Of a DNA stretch of 64,000 bases, positions 32,860 through 42,243 are shown piece after piece. A program made the position numbers and the translations under genes. The DNA is from Candidatus Villigracilis propinquus (GTDB lineage Bacteria; Chloroflexota; Anaerolineae; Anaerolineales; Villigracilaceae). Location of the stretch: assembly GCA_016714565.1 (NCBI GenBank), contig JADKDM010000019.1:1-64000 (forward strand), in the 5' to 3' direction. Numbering within the stretch: the first letter of the stretch is position 1; every line of letters begins with the position of its first letter. The notes beneath the pieces were generated by a model, which ran no database searches, was not told the DNA's origin, and was given only the letters and a program-made list of their open reading frames with translations.

Positions 32860-34038
32860 ATGCAGGAAACTAAAGAAGTTCAGAGACTTTCAAAACGAGT
32901 TGCGGGGTTGAAGCCCAGTGGCATTCGCAAGTTCTTCGACATTGTCGCCACGATGAAGGATGTGATCTCATTGGGAATCGGCGAACCGGATTTCACCACT
33001 CCCAAGCCGATCCTTGATGCGGGAATTCGCTCCTTGCAAAACGGCGAGACCCATTACACCTCGAATGCCGGAAAGCTTGAATTGCGCGAAGGCGTTGCCG
33101 AGAATTTGCAAAAGTTGTACGGCGTGAAGTATGACCCCGTGCATGAGGTGATCGCCACGGTGGGCGTTTCGGAGGCGTTGTACCTCACGTTCACAGCTGT
33201 GCTTGAACCTGGCGATGAGGTCATCATCCCTACCCCATGCTTTGTTGCCTATCAGGCAGAAGTGATTTTGGCGGGCGGTGTGCCGGTGGAAATTCCCGGA
33301 CGCATTGAGAACAACTTCACCATTGACCCGGATGACATCCGCAAGGCGATTACGCCGCGTACAAAGGTTATTTTTATTGGCTATCCCTCCAACCCCACCG
33401 GCGCAGTCGCTCCGCGTGAGGTGATGCTTGAGATCGGCAGGATCGCGGAGCAACACAACCTGATCGTTGTATCAGACGAGATCTACGACCGCCTCGTGTA
33501 TGGCTTTGAACATGTCTGTTTTCCCGCGCTGGATGAAGGCCTTCGTCAGCGCACCGTGCTGCTGGGCGGTTTCTCAAAAGATTATGCCATGACCGGCTGG
33601 CGCATTGGCTATGCCTGCGCCCCAGAAGACCTGATGAAGGGCTTGCTGCGCGTTCATCAATACACCATCATGTCTGCGCCCACCACCGCGCAGGATGCCG
33701 CCATCGAAGCCTTGAAAACCGGCGAATCCTACGTGCAGGAAATGGTGACCGAATACGACCGCCGCCGCAAACTTTTGGTAAACGGATTAAACCGCCTCGG
33801 CCTTTCCACCTTTGAGCCAAAAGGCGCGTTTTACACATTCCCCAACATCAAAGCCTCCGGCATGGATGATGAGACTTTTGCCGAAGCCTTATTAAAAGAG
33901 GAAGGCGTTGCTGTTGTGCCGGGCAACGCCTTCGGCCCCGGCGGCGATGGCTACGTGCGCGCCTGTTACGCAACCTCCTACGAAAAGATCGAAGAAGCTC
34001 TTCGACGCATGGAAAGGTTCATGAGCCGGCACGGATAA
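32860..34038 (+). CDS. PLP-dependent aminotransferase, class I/II
   Basis: 392 residues. Fold-type I: GIGEPDFTTPKPILDAG, ETHYTSNAGKLELREGVA, the NPTGAV substrate loop, SDEIYDRLVY and PLP lysine in GGFSKDYAMTGWRIGYACAP, with the late Arg in YVRACYATSYEKIEEAL. Resembles MalY/AspC-type aromatic or aspartate aminotransferases used in amino acid synthesis. Length is normal. Start has CAGGAG upstream. Ends in a clear terminator. Confidence 0.93.
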   Translation: MQETKEVQRLSKRVAGLKPSGIRKFFDIVATMKDVISLGIGEPDFTTPKPILDAGIRSLQNGETHYTSNAGKLELREGVAENLQKLYGVKYDPVHEVIATVGVSEALYLTFTAVLEPGDEVIIPTPCFVAYQAEVILAGGVPVEIPGRIENNFTIDPDDIRKAITPRTKVIFIGYPSNPTGAVAPREVMLEIGRIAEQHNLIVVSDEIYDRLVYGFEHVCFPALDEGLRQRTVLLGGFSKDYAMTGWRIGYACAPEDLMKGLLRVHQYTIMSAPTTAQDAAIEALKTGESYVQEMVTEYDRRRKLLVNGLNRLGLSTFEPKGAFYTFPNIKASGMDDETFAEALLKEEGVAVVPGNAFGPGGDGYVRACYATSYEKIEEALRRMERFMSRHG

Positions 34039-34051
34039 ACAACGAAAAACG

Positions 34052-34097
34052 AGGCGCACATTCCTGTCTAAAAAACAGTGTGCGCCTTTTTTATTTT
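34052..34097 (+). terminator. Aminotransferase terminator
   Basis: Arms AGGCGCACA (34052-34060) and TGTGCGCCT (34079-34087), with inner CTGT/ACAG pairing, followed by TTTTTATTTT. Classic Rho-independent form. Confidence 0.88.
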
Positions 34098-34109
34098 GAC
34101 AGGCATCGA

Positions 34110-34565
34110 ATGAAAAAACTCCTCCCGATCATTTTCCTGCTCTTCTTGTTGACCTCATGCCAGGCCGCGCCTCCGACTCCGCCGATCACTGCCGCTGTCA
34201 GCGACGAATTTATCCTACGCCCGGGCCAATCCGCTGCCATCCTCGGTACAGACCTCACCCTGAAACTCATCGCCGTCTCAAGTGACGAACGCTGTCCGCT
34301 GGAAATAGAGTGCGCCATGAGCGGCCCAGTGTCACTGACCATCTCCATTCAAAAGGGAGATAATGAAGCAACCGAATTCGTCCTGCAAACCTTCACCGAC
34401 AACGATGGCCGCACACTGGAAATGTCCTTTGAAGGAATTAAAGACCGAGTGGAATACGACGGCTATGTCTTTCAGGTAAAAGCCGTTCTGCCATTTCCCC
34501 TCAAGCGTTCCGATGAGATCAAAAGTTCGGAATATCAAGTCTCTTTCATTGGGACATCCAAATAA
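34110..34565 (+). CDS. Small secreted lipoprotein
   Basis: 151 residues from ATG 34110 (an upstream in-frame start lies inside the terminator tail). Signal KKLLPIIFLLFLLTSC with Cys17 as lipidation site, Pro/Thr linker, then a beta-rich domain with two Cys (DERCPLEIECAMSG) likely disulfide-bonded. Pattern resembles small immunoglobulin-like lipoproteins. Lies just upstream of a sulfurtransferase gene; link uncertain. Confidence 0.75.
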   Translation: MKKLLPIIFLLFLLTSCQAAPPTPPITAAVSDEFILRPGQSAAILGTDLTLKLIAVSSDERCPLEIECAMSGPVSLTISIQKGDNEATEFVLQTFTDNDGRTLEMSFEGIKDRVEYDGYVFQVKAVLPFPLKRSDEIKSSEYQVSFIGTSK

Positions 34566-34577
34566 AAAAGAGAACCC

Positions 34578-35438
34578 ATGTCAAACATACAAATCCCCTC
34601 CTCGCTCGTAACCGTCCAATGGCTTGCTGAGAATTTGAAGGCCGATAACCTCGTCATTCTCGATGCCAGTATGAAACCAGTAGGTCCCGTCAGCAGCGAT
34701 GCGCCGCAGGAAGCGCCCGCCTGCATCCCGGGCGCAAGACGCTTTGACTTCGACAACGACATCCGCGACAAAAGTACAGACCTGCCGCACATGATGCCCT
34801 CCGCTGAGTTTTTCACCGAAGAGATGCAAAAGCTGGGCATTAATAAAGACAGCGCAATCGTAGTCTATGACTATGTGGGCGTGTATTCCAGTCCGCGGGC
34901 GTGGTGGATGTTCCGCGCTATGGGACATAATCAGGTCGCTGTTCTGGATGGCGGCTTGCCGGCATGGAAAAAAGCTGGTCACGTGTGCGGAGCTGTGGCG
35001 GAGACTATTGCCAGGAAACGCGGAGACTTCGTCTCGCACCCGCAAGAGGGAATGTTCGTCAATTCCGAGTATGTACACAAAGCGTTATCCGACCCAGCCT
35101 TCAGCGTAGTGGATGCCCGTTCCGAGGGCCGATTCAAAGGTCAGGAACCCGAGCCGCGTGCCGGTCTGCGAGGCGGGCATATGCCCAACGCGGTCAACAT
35201 CCACTTTGCTGATCTTGTTGTCGATGGATTCGTCCTGCAACCCGAATCGCTGAAATCCATCTTTGCGAAGAAGGTCAATAAAGATCAACAACTCATCTTT
35301 AGCTGCGGCTCCGGCGTCACTGCCTGTGTGGATGCGCTCGCCGCTGAACTGGCAGGCTATACAAAGCTCACGATCTACGACGGCTCATGGAGTGAGTGGG
35401 GCTTGGAATCTTTGGGGCTGCCCGTTACAAAAGAATAA
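34578..35438 (+). CDS. Thiosulfate / 3-mercaptopyruvate sulfurtransferase
   Basis: 286 residues, two rhodanese domains. The second carries the active loop CGSGVTA with the catalytic Cys at about 245 and the late motif YDGSWSEWG. CGSGVTA is typical of 3-mercaptopyruvate sulfurtransferases. Acts in cysteine breakdown or cyanide/thiosulfate sulfur transfer. RBS AAAAGAGAAC. Ends in a terminator (35460). Confidence 0.93.
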   Translation: MSNIQIPSSLVTVQWLAENLKADNLVILDASMKPVGPVSSDAPQEAPACIPGARRFDFDNDIRDKSTDLPHMMPSAEFFTEEMQKLGINKDSAIVVYDYVGVYSSPRAWWMFRAMGHNQVAVLDGGLPAWKKAGHVCGAVAETIARKRGDFVSHPQEGMFVNSEYVHKALSDPAFSVVDARSEGRFKGQEPEPRAGLRGGHMPNAVNIHFADLVVDGFVLQPESLKSIFAKKVNKDQQLIFSCGSGVTACVDALAAELAGYTKLTIYDGSWSEWGLESLGLPVTKE

Positions 35439-35459
35439 ATCTCTTCCATAAATTTTTTC

Positions 35460-35490
35460 AGGGACGGGTCTCATACTCGTCCCTTTTTTA
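35460..35490 (+). terminator. Sulfurtransferase terminator
   Basis: Arms AGGGACG (35460-35466) and CGTCCCT (35478-35484), loop of 11, then TTTTTATTTT. Good Rho-independent form. Confidence 0.82.
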
Positions 35491-35676
35491 TTTTAAAGGT
35501 TTTGAACTCACTTTTACCTTCGCAAACCTACAAAACATTAAGAACTTGCTCTTAAAGGGAGTAAATAGTGACATTAGTCATATGGCCTGCCCAAGTTGAT
35601 TTGATATAAAAGATTAGCTATTTTACGCGGCTGTACCATGCAGCAAAATATTTCATCGCAAATCGAGGAGACCACC

Positions 35677-36435
35677 ATGTTTGAGTCATTATCCCCCCTT
35701 GTACGCTCCATCCTAAGTGCAGTTTTGATCGGCCTTGGCGGCTTTCTAGTTGCCTTTTTGATATCAAAGCTGTTTGGAAAGGTTTTTGCCCGCAACTCAA
35801 AGATGGCATGGGGACAATTTATCGGCAATCTTCTGGTGGTTGCCATCGTTATCTGGACCATAAAACTGATATTGGATGTGACTGGCGCCGTAGGTGTCGT
35901 TCTGCTAATTGGCGGCGCCTTAACTGGCGCGCTCTCCCTCGGATCTGGAGATGTGTTCTCAGACATGGTCTCCGGCATCAAATTATTCTCAACTCGTCCA
36001 TTCCAGGTTGGGGATAATATCTCCGTAGCCGGGCAGGAAGGCGAAGTCGCAGAAATAACTTTGACATATACTGCCCTGCTTGGAGACGATGGAGACCGCA
36101 TTATTGTTCGTAATTCAGAAGTTGCGGCAGGGACTATCATCAACTATTCCGCCCGAACACAACAAAGGGTCGCCGTTCAGGTGGATATCCCCGTCAGTGA
36201 AGATCTGGAAAAATCCATCACTGCCATCACCACAGCGATCAAGGATTTCTCGCCAAAATCATCCGATGAAAATTCAAAACCCGGGGTTATCTGTGAAACC
36301 ATTCATAAGGGCAGAATGAACCTGTCGATCTATGCCTATGTTTCCGGTGACGAAGATGAGGACAGCGAGAAAACCCGTCTGATGACGGCTGCGCTGAAAG
36401 CATTGAAACAAAGCAACATTAAGCTGGATGCTTAA
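35677..36435 (+). CDS. Small MscS-type mechanosensitive channel
   Basis: 252 residues from ATG 35677 (GAGGAG six bases before); an ATG 39 bases upstream is less well placed. Three membrane helices, the third with the gate GGALTGALSLGSGDVFSDMV (about 85-104), then the MscS beta domain (RPFQVGDNISVAGQEGEV, NSEVAAGTIINYS). The C-terminal alpha/beta part ends without the beta barrel. Opens under mild osmotic shock. Second osmo-channel in the window with mscL. Confidence 0.88.
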   Translation: MFESLSPLVRSILSAVLIGLGGFLVAFLISKLFGKVFARNSKMAWGQFIGNLLVVAIVIWTIKLILDVTGAVGVVLLIGGALTGALSLGSGDVFSDMVSGIKLFSTRPFQVGDNISVAGQEGEVAEITLTYTALLGDDGDRIIVRNSEVAAGTIINYSARTQQRVAVQVDIPVSEDLEKSITAITTAIKDFSPKSSDENSKPGVICETIHKGRMNLSIYAYVSGDEDEDSEKTRLMTAALKALKQSNIKLDA

Positions 36436-36446
36436 CCTGGGTATCT

Positions 36447-37460
36447 ATGAACGCCAGGACCAATAAAAGAAAACGCAGATACACCCTGTGGCAGATGCTG
36501 GTCACACTGGCGTTGATCGCTTTTGTGATGGCGACAGACCTCGCAGGCGCGCTCCCGGGCAATCCTTATTCTGCTGAACTCAGGCAGGTATTATCGAACG
36601 GTCTGCCGGTGGATTTTGTAAACACTGTTAATCAGGAACTCGTTTCGTATACTCTTCCTACACTGCCGCCTGCTGTGACAGTTACATCAGCCGTGCTTGC
36701 CCTGGTCGCCACACCTGTGCCGCCTGTCACAGCCCCCCCCGCTCTGCCCACAAAAACAGAAATCCCGCCGACCGCTGAAGTTATAGAAACGCCATCCCCT
36801 GTAGAACCCATGCCAGAGATGGCGAATGAGTGGTATATCTCAACCACAGATGGTGGTCGAATTATTATCACCATCGAAAAGCAGGGCGATACTTATATTG
36901 TCGCCAATGTGATCGACAGCGCAAGCAGTTCTTTTCCGCTGGTTTCTCAAAACTGGGATGGCAAAACGCTGAAATGGTCCATGCAGAATGTGGAAGGAAA
37001 TATTCTCTCCTTCGAAACGATCGATTTCAATGTTTGCGGATGCGGCGACCTTGGATACCTGCTGAATACCACGGCGAAGATGACATCCCCAACCGGCGAA
37101 CCAATTTTCGCCTTAGATCTCTTGCCTTTGTATCCGGTTGCCTACCCAGCCCCAAACCCGGACTATTCAGGATCATGGACGCTTTCGCGAACCAGCGAAT
37201 CTGGCAATGAAACTATCGTCATTGAGAAACTGGGAGATGTCTACATTGTGGCATCCCTCACCGGCGATGACGGTGCCGACCGGACCATCCTCTCGCAATC
37301 CTGGGATGGAAGCACACTAAGTTGGGTCTATACAGTTGGCAATGAAGAGATCACCATGAAAACACTTGGCGTTAGTCAGGGAGGTTTTCTGCTCCTAACG
37401 GGAACCTATAAAAATGACCCGCTGCAAATTCCTTTCGACCTCCACAAACTCGTTCCTTAG
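36447..37460 (+). CDS. Exported/membrane-anchored protein with two tandem beta domains, function unknown
   Basis: 337 residues. Arg/Lys N-terminus and a membrane helix (about 15-36), a Pro/Thr-rich linker (70-125), then two copies of a ~75-residue module: first WYISTTDGGRIIITIEKQGD near 131, second GSWTLSRTSESGNETIVIEK near 246. Both share IEK-GD-YIVA, a SQ-WDG-TL-W turn and a final hydrophobic strand. The module occurs in lipocalin-like outer proteins, but I cannot name it. Twelve bases after the MscS gene, so probably in the same operon. Confidence 0.75.
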   Translation: MNARTNKRKRRYTLWQMLVTLALIAFVMATDLAGALPGNPYSAELRQVLSNGLPVDFVNTVNQELVSYTLPTLPPAVTVTSAVLALVATPVPPVTAPPALPTKTEIPPTAEVIETPSPVEPMPEMANEWYISTTDGGRIIITIEKQGDTYIVANVIDSASSSFPLVSQNWDGKTLKWSMQNVEGNILSFETIDFNVCGCGDLGYLLNTTAKMTSPTGEPIFALDLLPLYPVAYPAPNPDYSGSWTLSRTSESGNETIVIEKLGDVYIVASLTGDDGADRTILSQSWDGSTLSWVYTVGNEEITMKTLGVSQGGFLLLTGTYKNDPLQIPFDLHKLVP

Positions 37461-37500
37461 AAAATAGTTTATTCACTGTCGGGTTATTCATCACAAATCC

Positions 37501-37544
37501 ATAAATGACTCACTTGGACCAGCCACAGCCAGTGAGTCATTTAT
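37501..37544. repeat. Perfect 14-bp inverted repeat, role unclear
   Basis: ATAAATGACTCACT (37501-37514) and AGTGAGTCATTTAT (37531-37544) pair perfectly around 16 bases. There is no T tract after it on the plus strand. It may be a weak terminator of the upstream gene or an operator in front of the split lipoprotein gene (start 37582). Confidence 0.6.
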
Positions 37545-37581
37545 GATAACCGCATAAAAGCATCCAAGTATCGGAGTAAAC

Positions 37582-38318
37582 ATGAAATTGTTAATTAAAT
37601 TCTTTCTCGTTATTTTCCTGCTGACGACATCTTTAACGGCTTGTGTATCGGGGCCTTCATCATCTGCTGCTGAGACACCGACCCCAACCAATTCTCCTAG
37701 CCCTACATCAACGTTCACCCCGACACCCATTCCACCCTCCCCCACGCCTCAAATGCTATTCAATGTATTGATTACTCCAATTGCTTTGCCCCCGGGAATG
37801 GGGATGGATACAAAACCTTTATTAAAGATGAGGCACTCAACATCGTCGCCAGCGGGGGAGTGTTCAGTCCATGTGACGGGCATGAATTCTCCGATCTCAT
37901 CTTTGAAACCGATGCCACATTGACCGATGCATCCACCGTTGATGCACGATACGCCATCCTGTTCCGTTTCAATCATCAAAACTGGGAAAGTTTTCAGTAC
38001 TACGAGCTGGCTGTGTGGGGTGATGAAGCCGTCCTTGCTTATGCCGATACCCGCAAGACCGGCGATGACTGGTGGACTCCCCTGCAAGACTGGGTAAAAA
38101 TCCCGCAGTTGAATGAGGTTGGTCAGGCCAATCACCTGAAAGTGGTTGCCGTTGGAGGGAAGATCGCCGCCTTCGTCAATAACTATCTCATTGGCTATAT
38201 TCAGGATGACCGCCTCGATTCGGGCCTGGTGGCTTTTTCCCTATTCAATCAGGGATCAGCCTATGAAGAACAACATGTCATCTTTGAGAACATGAAAACA
38301 CAGATCACTCAACCGTAA
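37582..38318 (+). pseudogene. Secreted lipoprotein with LamG-like domain, split by a frameshift
   Basis: The first frame starts MKLLIKFFLVIFLLTTSLTA with a Cys lipobox and a Thr/Pro linker (PTPTNSPSPTSTFTPTPIPP), then loses homology near residue 75 and stops at 37923. The second frame, open from about 37750, gives GNGDGYKTFIKDEALNIVAS, then FSPCDGHEFSDLIFETDATL and a LamG/DUF1080-like beta domain to 38318 (YIQDDRLDSGLVAFSLFNQG). The shift lies between about 37750 and 37830, in a G/C-run-rich stretch. Either a recent mutation or a sequencing error. Confidence 0.75.
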
Positions 38319-38335
38319 ACAAAGCGGACGGAGAT

Positions 38336-38671
38336 TCATCCACCCGCGATCTTGACCTTGTACCCCAGCTTGGTCAACACCTCTGCTATGCGTTGACGGT
38401 GTTCTCCCTGAATTTCGATCATGCCATCTTTCACAGTCCCGCCTGTGCCGCATTCCTGCTTGAGTTTTTTGGCGAGGGATTTCAGGTCATCTTCTGTGAG
38501 AATCAAATTCTTCACGACTGAAACTACCTTCCCGCCGCGCCCGCCTGATTCACGGTGAAGGTAGGCTGTCTGCTGCTGCGGCGGCAGGGACTTGGTGTGG
38601 AATGTAGTTTGTTCTTTCTTACGAAGGTCTCCATCTTCGGAAGACCAGACGGTTTTACTAGTATTGGACAT
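38336..38671 (-). CDS. SUI1-domain translation factor (YciH-like)
   Basis: 111 residues. Variable N-terminus, then the eIF1/SUI1 fold with RESGGRGGKVVSVVKNLILT, KLKQECGTGGTVKDGMIEIQ and a final GEHRQRIAEVLTKLGYKVK. In bacteria YciH may inhibit or monitor initiation during stress. Complete and of usual length. Convergent with the split lipoprotein gene. Confidence 0.92.
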   Translation of the reverse strand: MSNTSKTVWSSEDGDLRKKEQTTFHTKSLPPQQQTAYLHRESGGRGGKVVSVVKNLILTEDDLKSLAKKLKQECGTGGTVKDGMIEIQGEHRQRIAEVLTKLGYKVKIAGG

Positions 38672-38715
38672 GGGGTAATTATACAGGTGACAGTCTCTTG
38701 CAAGTGTCTATCACT

Positions 38716-39360
38716 TCATGTTTCCAGCAATCCCTTGTGTGCCGCCACAGCGACTGCCGCCGCGCGGGAATCCACGCCATACTTTTGATAAATACTTTGC
38801 AGATGTGCCTTGACGGTTCTTTCGGTGATTCCCAACTTGTAGGCGATCTCTTTGTTGCGTTCACCTCTCGCAGCAGACTGCAGCACTTCAAGCTCGCGCT
38901 CCGTCAGCGTGGAGTCTGTTTGGGGTGTGGATGCAGGCTTGGGCGCGGTCTGAGGCGCGAGCACGCGGGCGAGGATATCCGGCTTCAATAATGTCTCGCC
39001 TTTCGCAGCAGCATGGATCGCATCCAGTAGATTTTCGCGACTCGAGTCTTTGAGCAAATATCCGCGCGCGCCAGATTGCAGACCGCGGATCATCAGGTCA
39101 TCTTCGTTATAAGTGGTGAGGATGACGATGGCAATCTGTGGATGATCCTTTCGCAGATGTTCGATGGCGGTGATGCCGTCCATTCGCGGCATTTGCAAAT
39201 CCATGAGAATGACATCGGGATTTAATTTCGAAACAAGTTCCAGACACTCCGCTCCATCCACAGCTTCGCCAACGACTTCGATATCATCAGCCGTTTCAAG
39301 GATCAGCCGCAAGCCTTCGCGGACAATGAGATGGTCATCGGTGATCATCACGCGGATCAT
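38716..39360 (-). CDS. NarL/FixJ-type response regulator
   Basis: 214 residues from ATG 39360, whose A is shared with the kinase stop (TGATG). Receiver domain with DD at 8-9, Asp54 (VILMDLQMPR) and Lys104 region (GYLLKDSS). Linker of about 25 residues, then LuxR-type helix-turn-helix (LTEREVLQ-like LTERELEVLQSAARGERNKE, IAYKLGITERTVKAHLQSI). Partner of the upstream kinase. Targets unknown. Confidence 0.93.
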   Translation of the reverse strand: MIRVMITDDHLIVREGLRLILETADDIEVVGEAVDGAECLELVSKLNPDVILMDLQMPRMDGITAIEHLRKDHPQIAIVILTTYNEDDLMIRGLQSGARGYLLKDSSRENLLDAIHAAAKGETLLKPDILARVLAPQTAPKPASTPQTDSTLTERELEVLQSAARGERNKEIAYKLGITERTVKAHLQSIYQKYGVDSRAAAVAVAAHKGLLET

Positions 39361-40553
39361 CACGACCTCCCCACGATGAATTGAATGCACGTGCCGTCAT
39401 TATTTGATTCAATGGAAAGCGTGCCGCCTGTCAGACGTGCGCGCTCGTGCATCCCAACCAGGCCATAACTTCCGTTTGACTTTTGATTCACATCGAAACC
39501 TTTGCCATTATCGCGGACTTCGAGTTCGAGGTTTTGATCTTGAAGCATCCACTTCACATGGACTTGTGTCGCCTGTGCATGGCGGGCGATGTTTGTCAAT
39601 GATTCGCTGAGGATGTTGAGCGCATGGCTTGTCGTTTCAGGGGATAGCCGATTTTTGTTTACCGAAATTTCCAATTCACAAGGAATTCCTGTCGCCTGCG
39701 TGAAGCGATCAATCTTCTCGCGCACTGCTTCGGTTAGGTTTGCAGGCGCAGCACGCAGGTCATCGATCGCAGCGCGAGATTCTGCGAGGGTGCTGCGTGC
39801 GCGGATGATGGATTGTTCAACGATCGCGGACGCGCGTTCGGTTCGATTTGCTCTGAGGTGTGCTTTCACCGCTTCGAGCTGCAAGACCAGCCCCGCCACG
39901 CCTTGCGCGAGCGTGTCGTGCAATTCCCGCGCCATGCGTTGACGTTCGTTCTGCAACGTGAGCGATTCTATTTTCGCAGAGGAAGCAGCAAGTTTTGCAT
40001 TTGCACTCTCAAGGCTCTCTGCAAGTTCTTCGGCTTTCTGGCGCTCGGCAAGTTGCTGATTGAACATCACCATCAACAATACAATGAATCCGCCATTGAC
40101 CAACATGCTGGATACAGCAAGTAACAGTCTGTCACGCCCCACTTGCAAATACAACATGACTACCATGAACATGAAAAGAAAAATTCCCAAATACAAGGCG
40201 CGGCGCGTGTTGCCCCACAGCCCAAGTGACTCGCCGATCAAACAAAGAATGGATGAACCCAACAATGTCAGGTTGATGTCGCTTGCGAAAGGCAGGTTCA
40301 CCATCGCAACGATCAAAACGACCTGGGCGGGATAATAGAAGAACCACCAGCGGGAGTTTTCATATTGCCGTATGTTCAACCAGAACAGCATGATATGAAG
40401 CAGGATGAGAAATGAAAAAAGCGCAGTGTAGGTCAGTGAACTTGACTTCCATAGATCGCGAATTCCAATCACCGCAATCACCCCGATCAAGAGGGAAATA
40501 AAGATGTAGAAGGGATAGGAAATAAAGGCAGCCTTGCTTGAGTTTTGTTCCAT
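39360..40553 (-). CDS. NarX/DesK-type sensor histidine kinase with six membrane helices
   Basis: 397 residues. About 165 residues of membrane helices with no large outer loop, a short coiled coil (167-200), HisKA_3 with His212 (MARELHDTLAQGVAGLVLQL), then the ATPase lid with NLEVRDNGKGF-like EVRDNGKGFDV and GLVGMHERARLTGGTL. Signals probably enter through the membrane (DesK-like), for example fluidity or a lipophilic compound. Overlaps its regulator gene by one base. Confidence 0.92.
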   Translation of the reverse strand: MEQNSSKAAFISYPFYIFISLLIGVIAVIGIRDLWKSSSLTYTALFSFLILLHIMLFWLNIRQYENSRWWFFYYPAQVVLIVAMVNLPFASDINLTLLGSSILCLIGESLGLWGNTRRALYLGIFLFMFMVVMLYLQVGRDRLLLAVSSMLVNGGFIVLLMVMFNQQLAERQKAEELAESLESANAKLAASSAKIESLTLQNERQRMARELHDTLAQGVAGLVLQLEAVKAHLRANRTERASAIVEQSIIRARSTLAESRAAIDDLRAAPANLTEAVREKIDRFTQATGIPCELEISVNKNRLSPETTSHALNILSESLTNIARHAQATQVHVKWMLQDQNLELEVRDNGKGFDVNQKSNGSYGLVGMHERARLTGGTLSIESNNDGTCIQFIVGRS

Positions 40554-40709
40554 GCGCTAATTTTACTCGCAGCAGGCACACTGGCATATTGTCCGAATGG
40601 ACAATGTCCACTTTTGCACGGAATGGCCGATGTGAAGCCCTGTAGAAGGCCAAATGCCATAGCAATCAGCGCCAATCACCAACTACCATTCACCACACAG
40701 GAGTCTCTC

Positions 40710-42170
40710 ATGAACAACAAATCCCTTCGCTATCTTTACCTCGCAATCATCTTCATCCTCGGCTTATTCATCGGCGGCAAGTGGAACATCCCGCTCGCAG
40801 CATGGATCGTGCCCATCTTCGGCATCCGCTTCTTCCGCGATAGCGACAAGGCGGGGCGTAACTTCCTTTTGCTTTGGCTTGTCTCTGCCGTCTCCACCAT
40901 CATCTCATGGCAGGGCGCAACCTTCATGTCCAAAATTCATCCGCTCGCCGAAGCAGGCTTCTTCCTGCTCATGGCACCCATCGGTCTGCTGCCCTACGTC
41001 ATTGACCGCATGTATTATCGCCGTTTCGGCTCCTCCGCGTGGCTGACTCTCGTCTACCCCATCGCCGCCACCGCCATGGATTTCTTCTCCGCTACAGGCA
41101 GTCCGTTCGGCACGTTCGGCGCGGGCGCATATTCTCAACGTGATTTCCTCCCCACCATGCAGATCGTTTCTGTGGCTGGATTATGGGGCGTGACCTTCGT
41201 CGCCAGTTGGTTTGGAAGTCTCGTCAATCATTTTTGGGAAGTAAAACCTTCGCGCCTCTCTCTGACTTTTGCCGGGGTGCTCGCCTTGATCCTTGCTCTC
41301 AGCTTCGGGCGGACTCTGCTCCCCTCGCAACCCGAACAGACTGCCCAGATCGCAGGCTTCTCTCTCCCAGCCGGGAAACTGTCTGAGGTGATGAGCCAAC
41401 TCAATGCGAATAATGAAGCGGGTTTTCGTCAGGCCGTGGATGAACTTCATATCGAGGAATTAAATCAAATCCGCAAGATGGCAGATGACGGAGCGAACAT
41501 CGTTGTCCTGCAGGAAGGCGCGGGCATGGGCATGTCTGACCAGGTGGAGGCTTTGATCGCCAAAGCGTCTGCGATTGCAAAAGAGAAAAATATTTACATC
41601 GTGCTGCCGACCTTTGACTTTGGAAAAACTCCCGCTGAAAACATAGTGCGCATCATTGACCCGAACGGCGACGTGGTGTTAACTCATGTCAAATATGGTG
41701 GCAACGATTTTGAAGGCTCGCTCAAAGGCGATGGCGTTCTGCAAACCGTCGACACACCCTACGGCAAACTCAGTGCCATCATCTGCTGGGATGCGGACTT
41801 CCCGAACGCTGTCAAACAAGCGGGTGAACAGAATGTGGATTTGCTCTTCGTCCCCTCAAATGACTGGGTTGAAGTGAAAGATATTCACGCAGGCATGGCA
41901 GCCTTCCGCGCCGTGGAGAATGGCATGAGCATCTTTCGCCAAACAGGGGAAGGCGTGTCGGTTGTGGTCGATGCATACGGACGCGAGATCAACCACGTGA
42001 ATATGTTCGAAGAAAACGCAAGTGGCTTCACTGGTATTCAAAATGTGCAAACACCGATCGGTTCTGTGAACACGCTGTATCCATCTGTGGGAGATGGACT
42101 TGGCAATGTGATGCTGCTCGGCTTGGCTGGGTTATTGTTCGGGTTGTGGTGGACAAGGAAACGACAATAG
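40710..42170 (+). CDS. Apolipoprotein N-acyltransferase-like nitrilase-domain membrane protein
   Basis: 486 residues from ATG 40710 (CAGGAG upstream); longer in-frame starts overlap the divergent kinase gene. Six membrane helices (about 8-200), then a CN-hydrolase domain with catalytic Glu (VVLQEGAGMG), Lys (VVLTHVKYGGND) and Cys (LSAIICWDADFP), and a last helix near the C-terminus. This is the Lnt layout; Lnt adds a third acyl chain to lipoproteins. It may alternatively be an amidase of unknown substrate. Many lipoproteins in this window could be substrates. Confidence 0.82.
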   Translation: MNNKSLRYLYLAIIFILGLFIGGKWNIPLAAWIVPIFGIRFFRDSDKAGRNFLLLWLVSAVSTIISWQGATFMSKIHPLAEAGFFLLMAPIGLLPYVIDRMYYRRFGSSAWLTLVYPIAATAMDFFSATGSPFGTFGAGAYSQRDFLPTMQIVSVAGLWGVTFVASWFGSLVNHFWEVKPSRLSLTFAGVLALILALSFGRTLLPSQPEQTAQIAGFSLPAGKLSEVMSQLNANNEAGFRQAVDELHIEELNQIRKMADDGANIVVLQEGAGMGMSDQVEALIAKASAIAKEKNIYIVLPTFDFGKTPAENIVRIIDPNGDVVLTHVKYGGNDFEGSLKGDGVLQTVDTPYGKLSAIICWDADFPNAVKQAGEQNVDLLFVPSNDWVEVKDIHAGMAAFRAVENGMSIFRQTGEGVSVVVDAYGREINHVNMFEENASGFTGIQNVQTPIGSVNTLYPSVGDGLGNVMLLGLAGLLFGLWWTRKRQ

Positions 42171-42176
42171 ACCACT

Positions 42177-42221
42177 GACGATGGACGGTAGACCGTGATC
42201 AACAGTCTATCGTCCATCGTC
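42177..42221. repeat. GACGATGGAC inverted repeat
   Basis: GACGATGGAC (42177-42186) and GTCCATCGTC (42212-42221) flank a partly paired GGTAGAC/GTCTATC inner stem. Similar palindromes lie at 49011-49044 and 53044-53070. Probably a dispersed hairpin element; here it may also end the Lnt-like gene. Confidence 0.6.
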
Positions 42222-42243
42222 TACTGTCAGATACAATAGGCGT

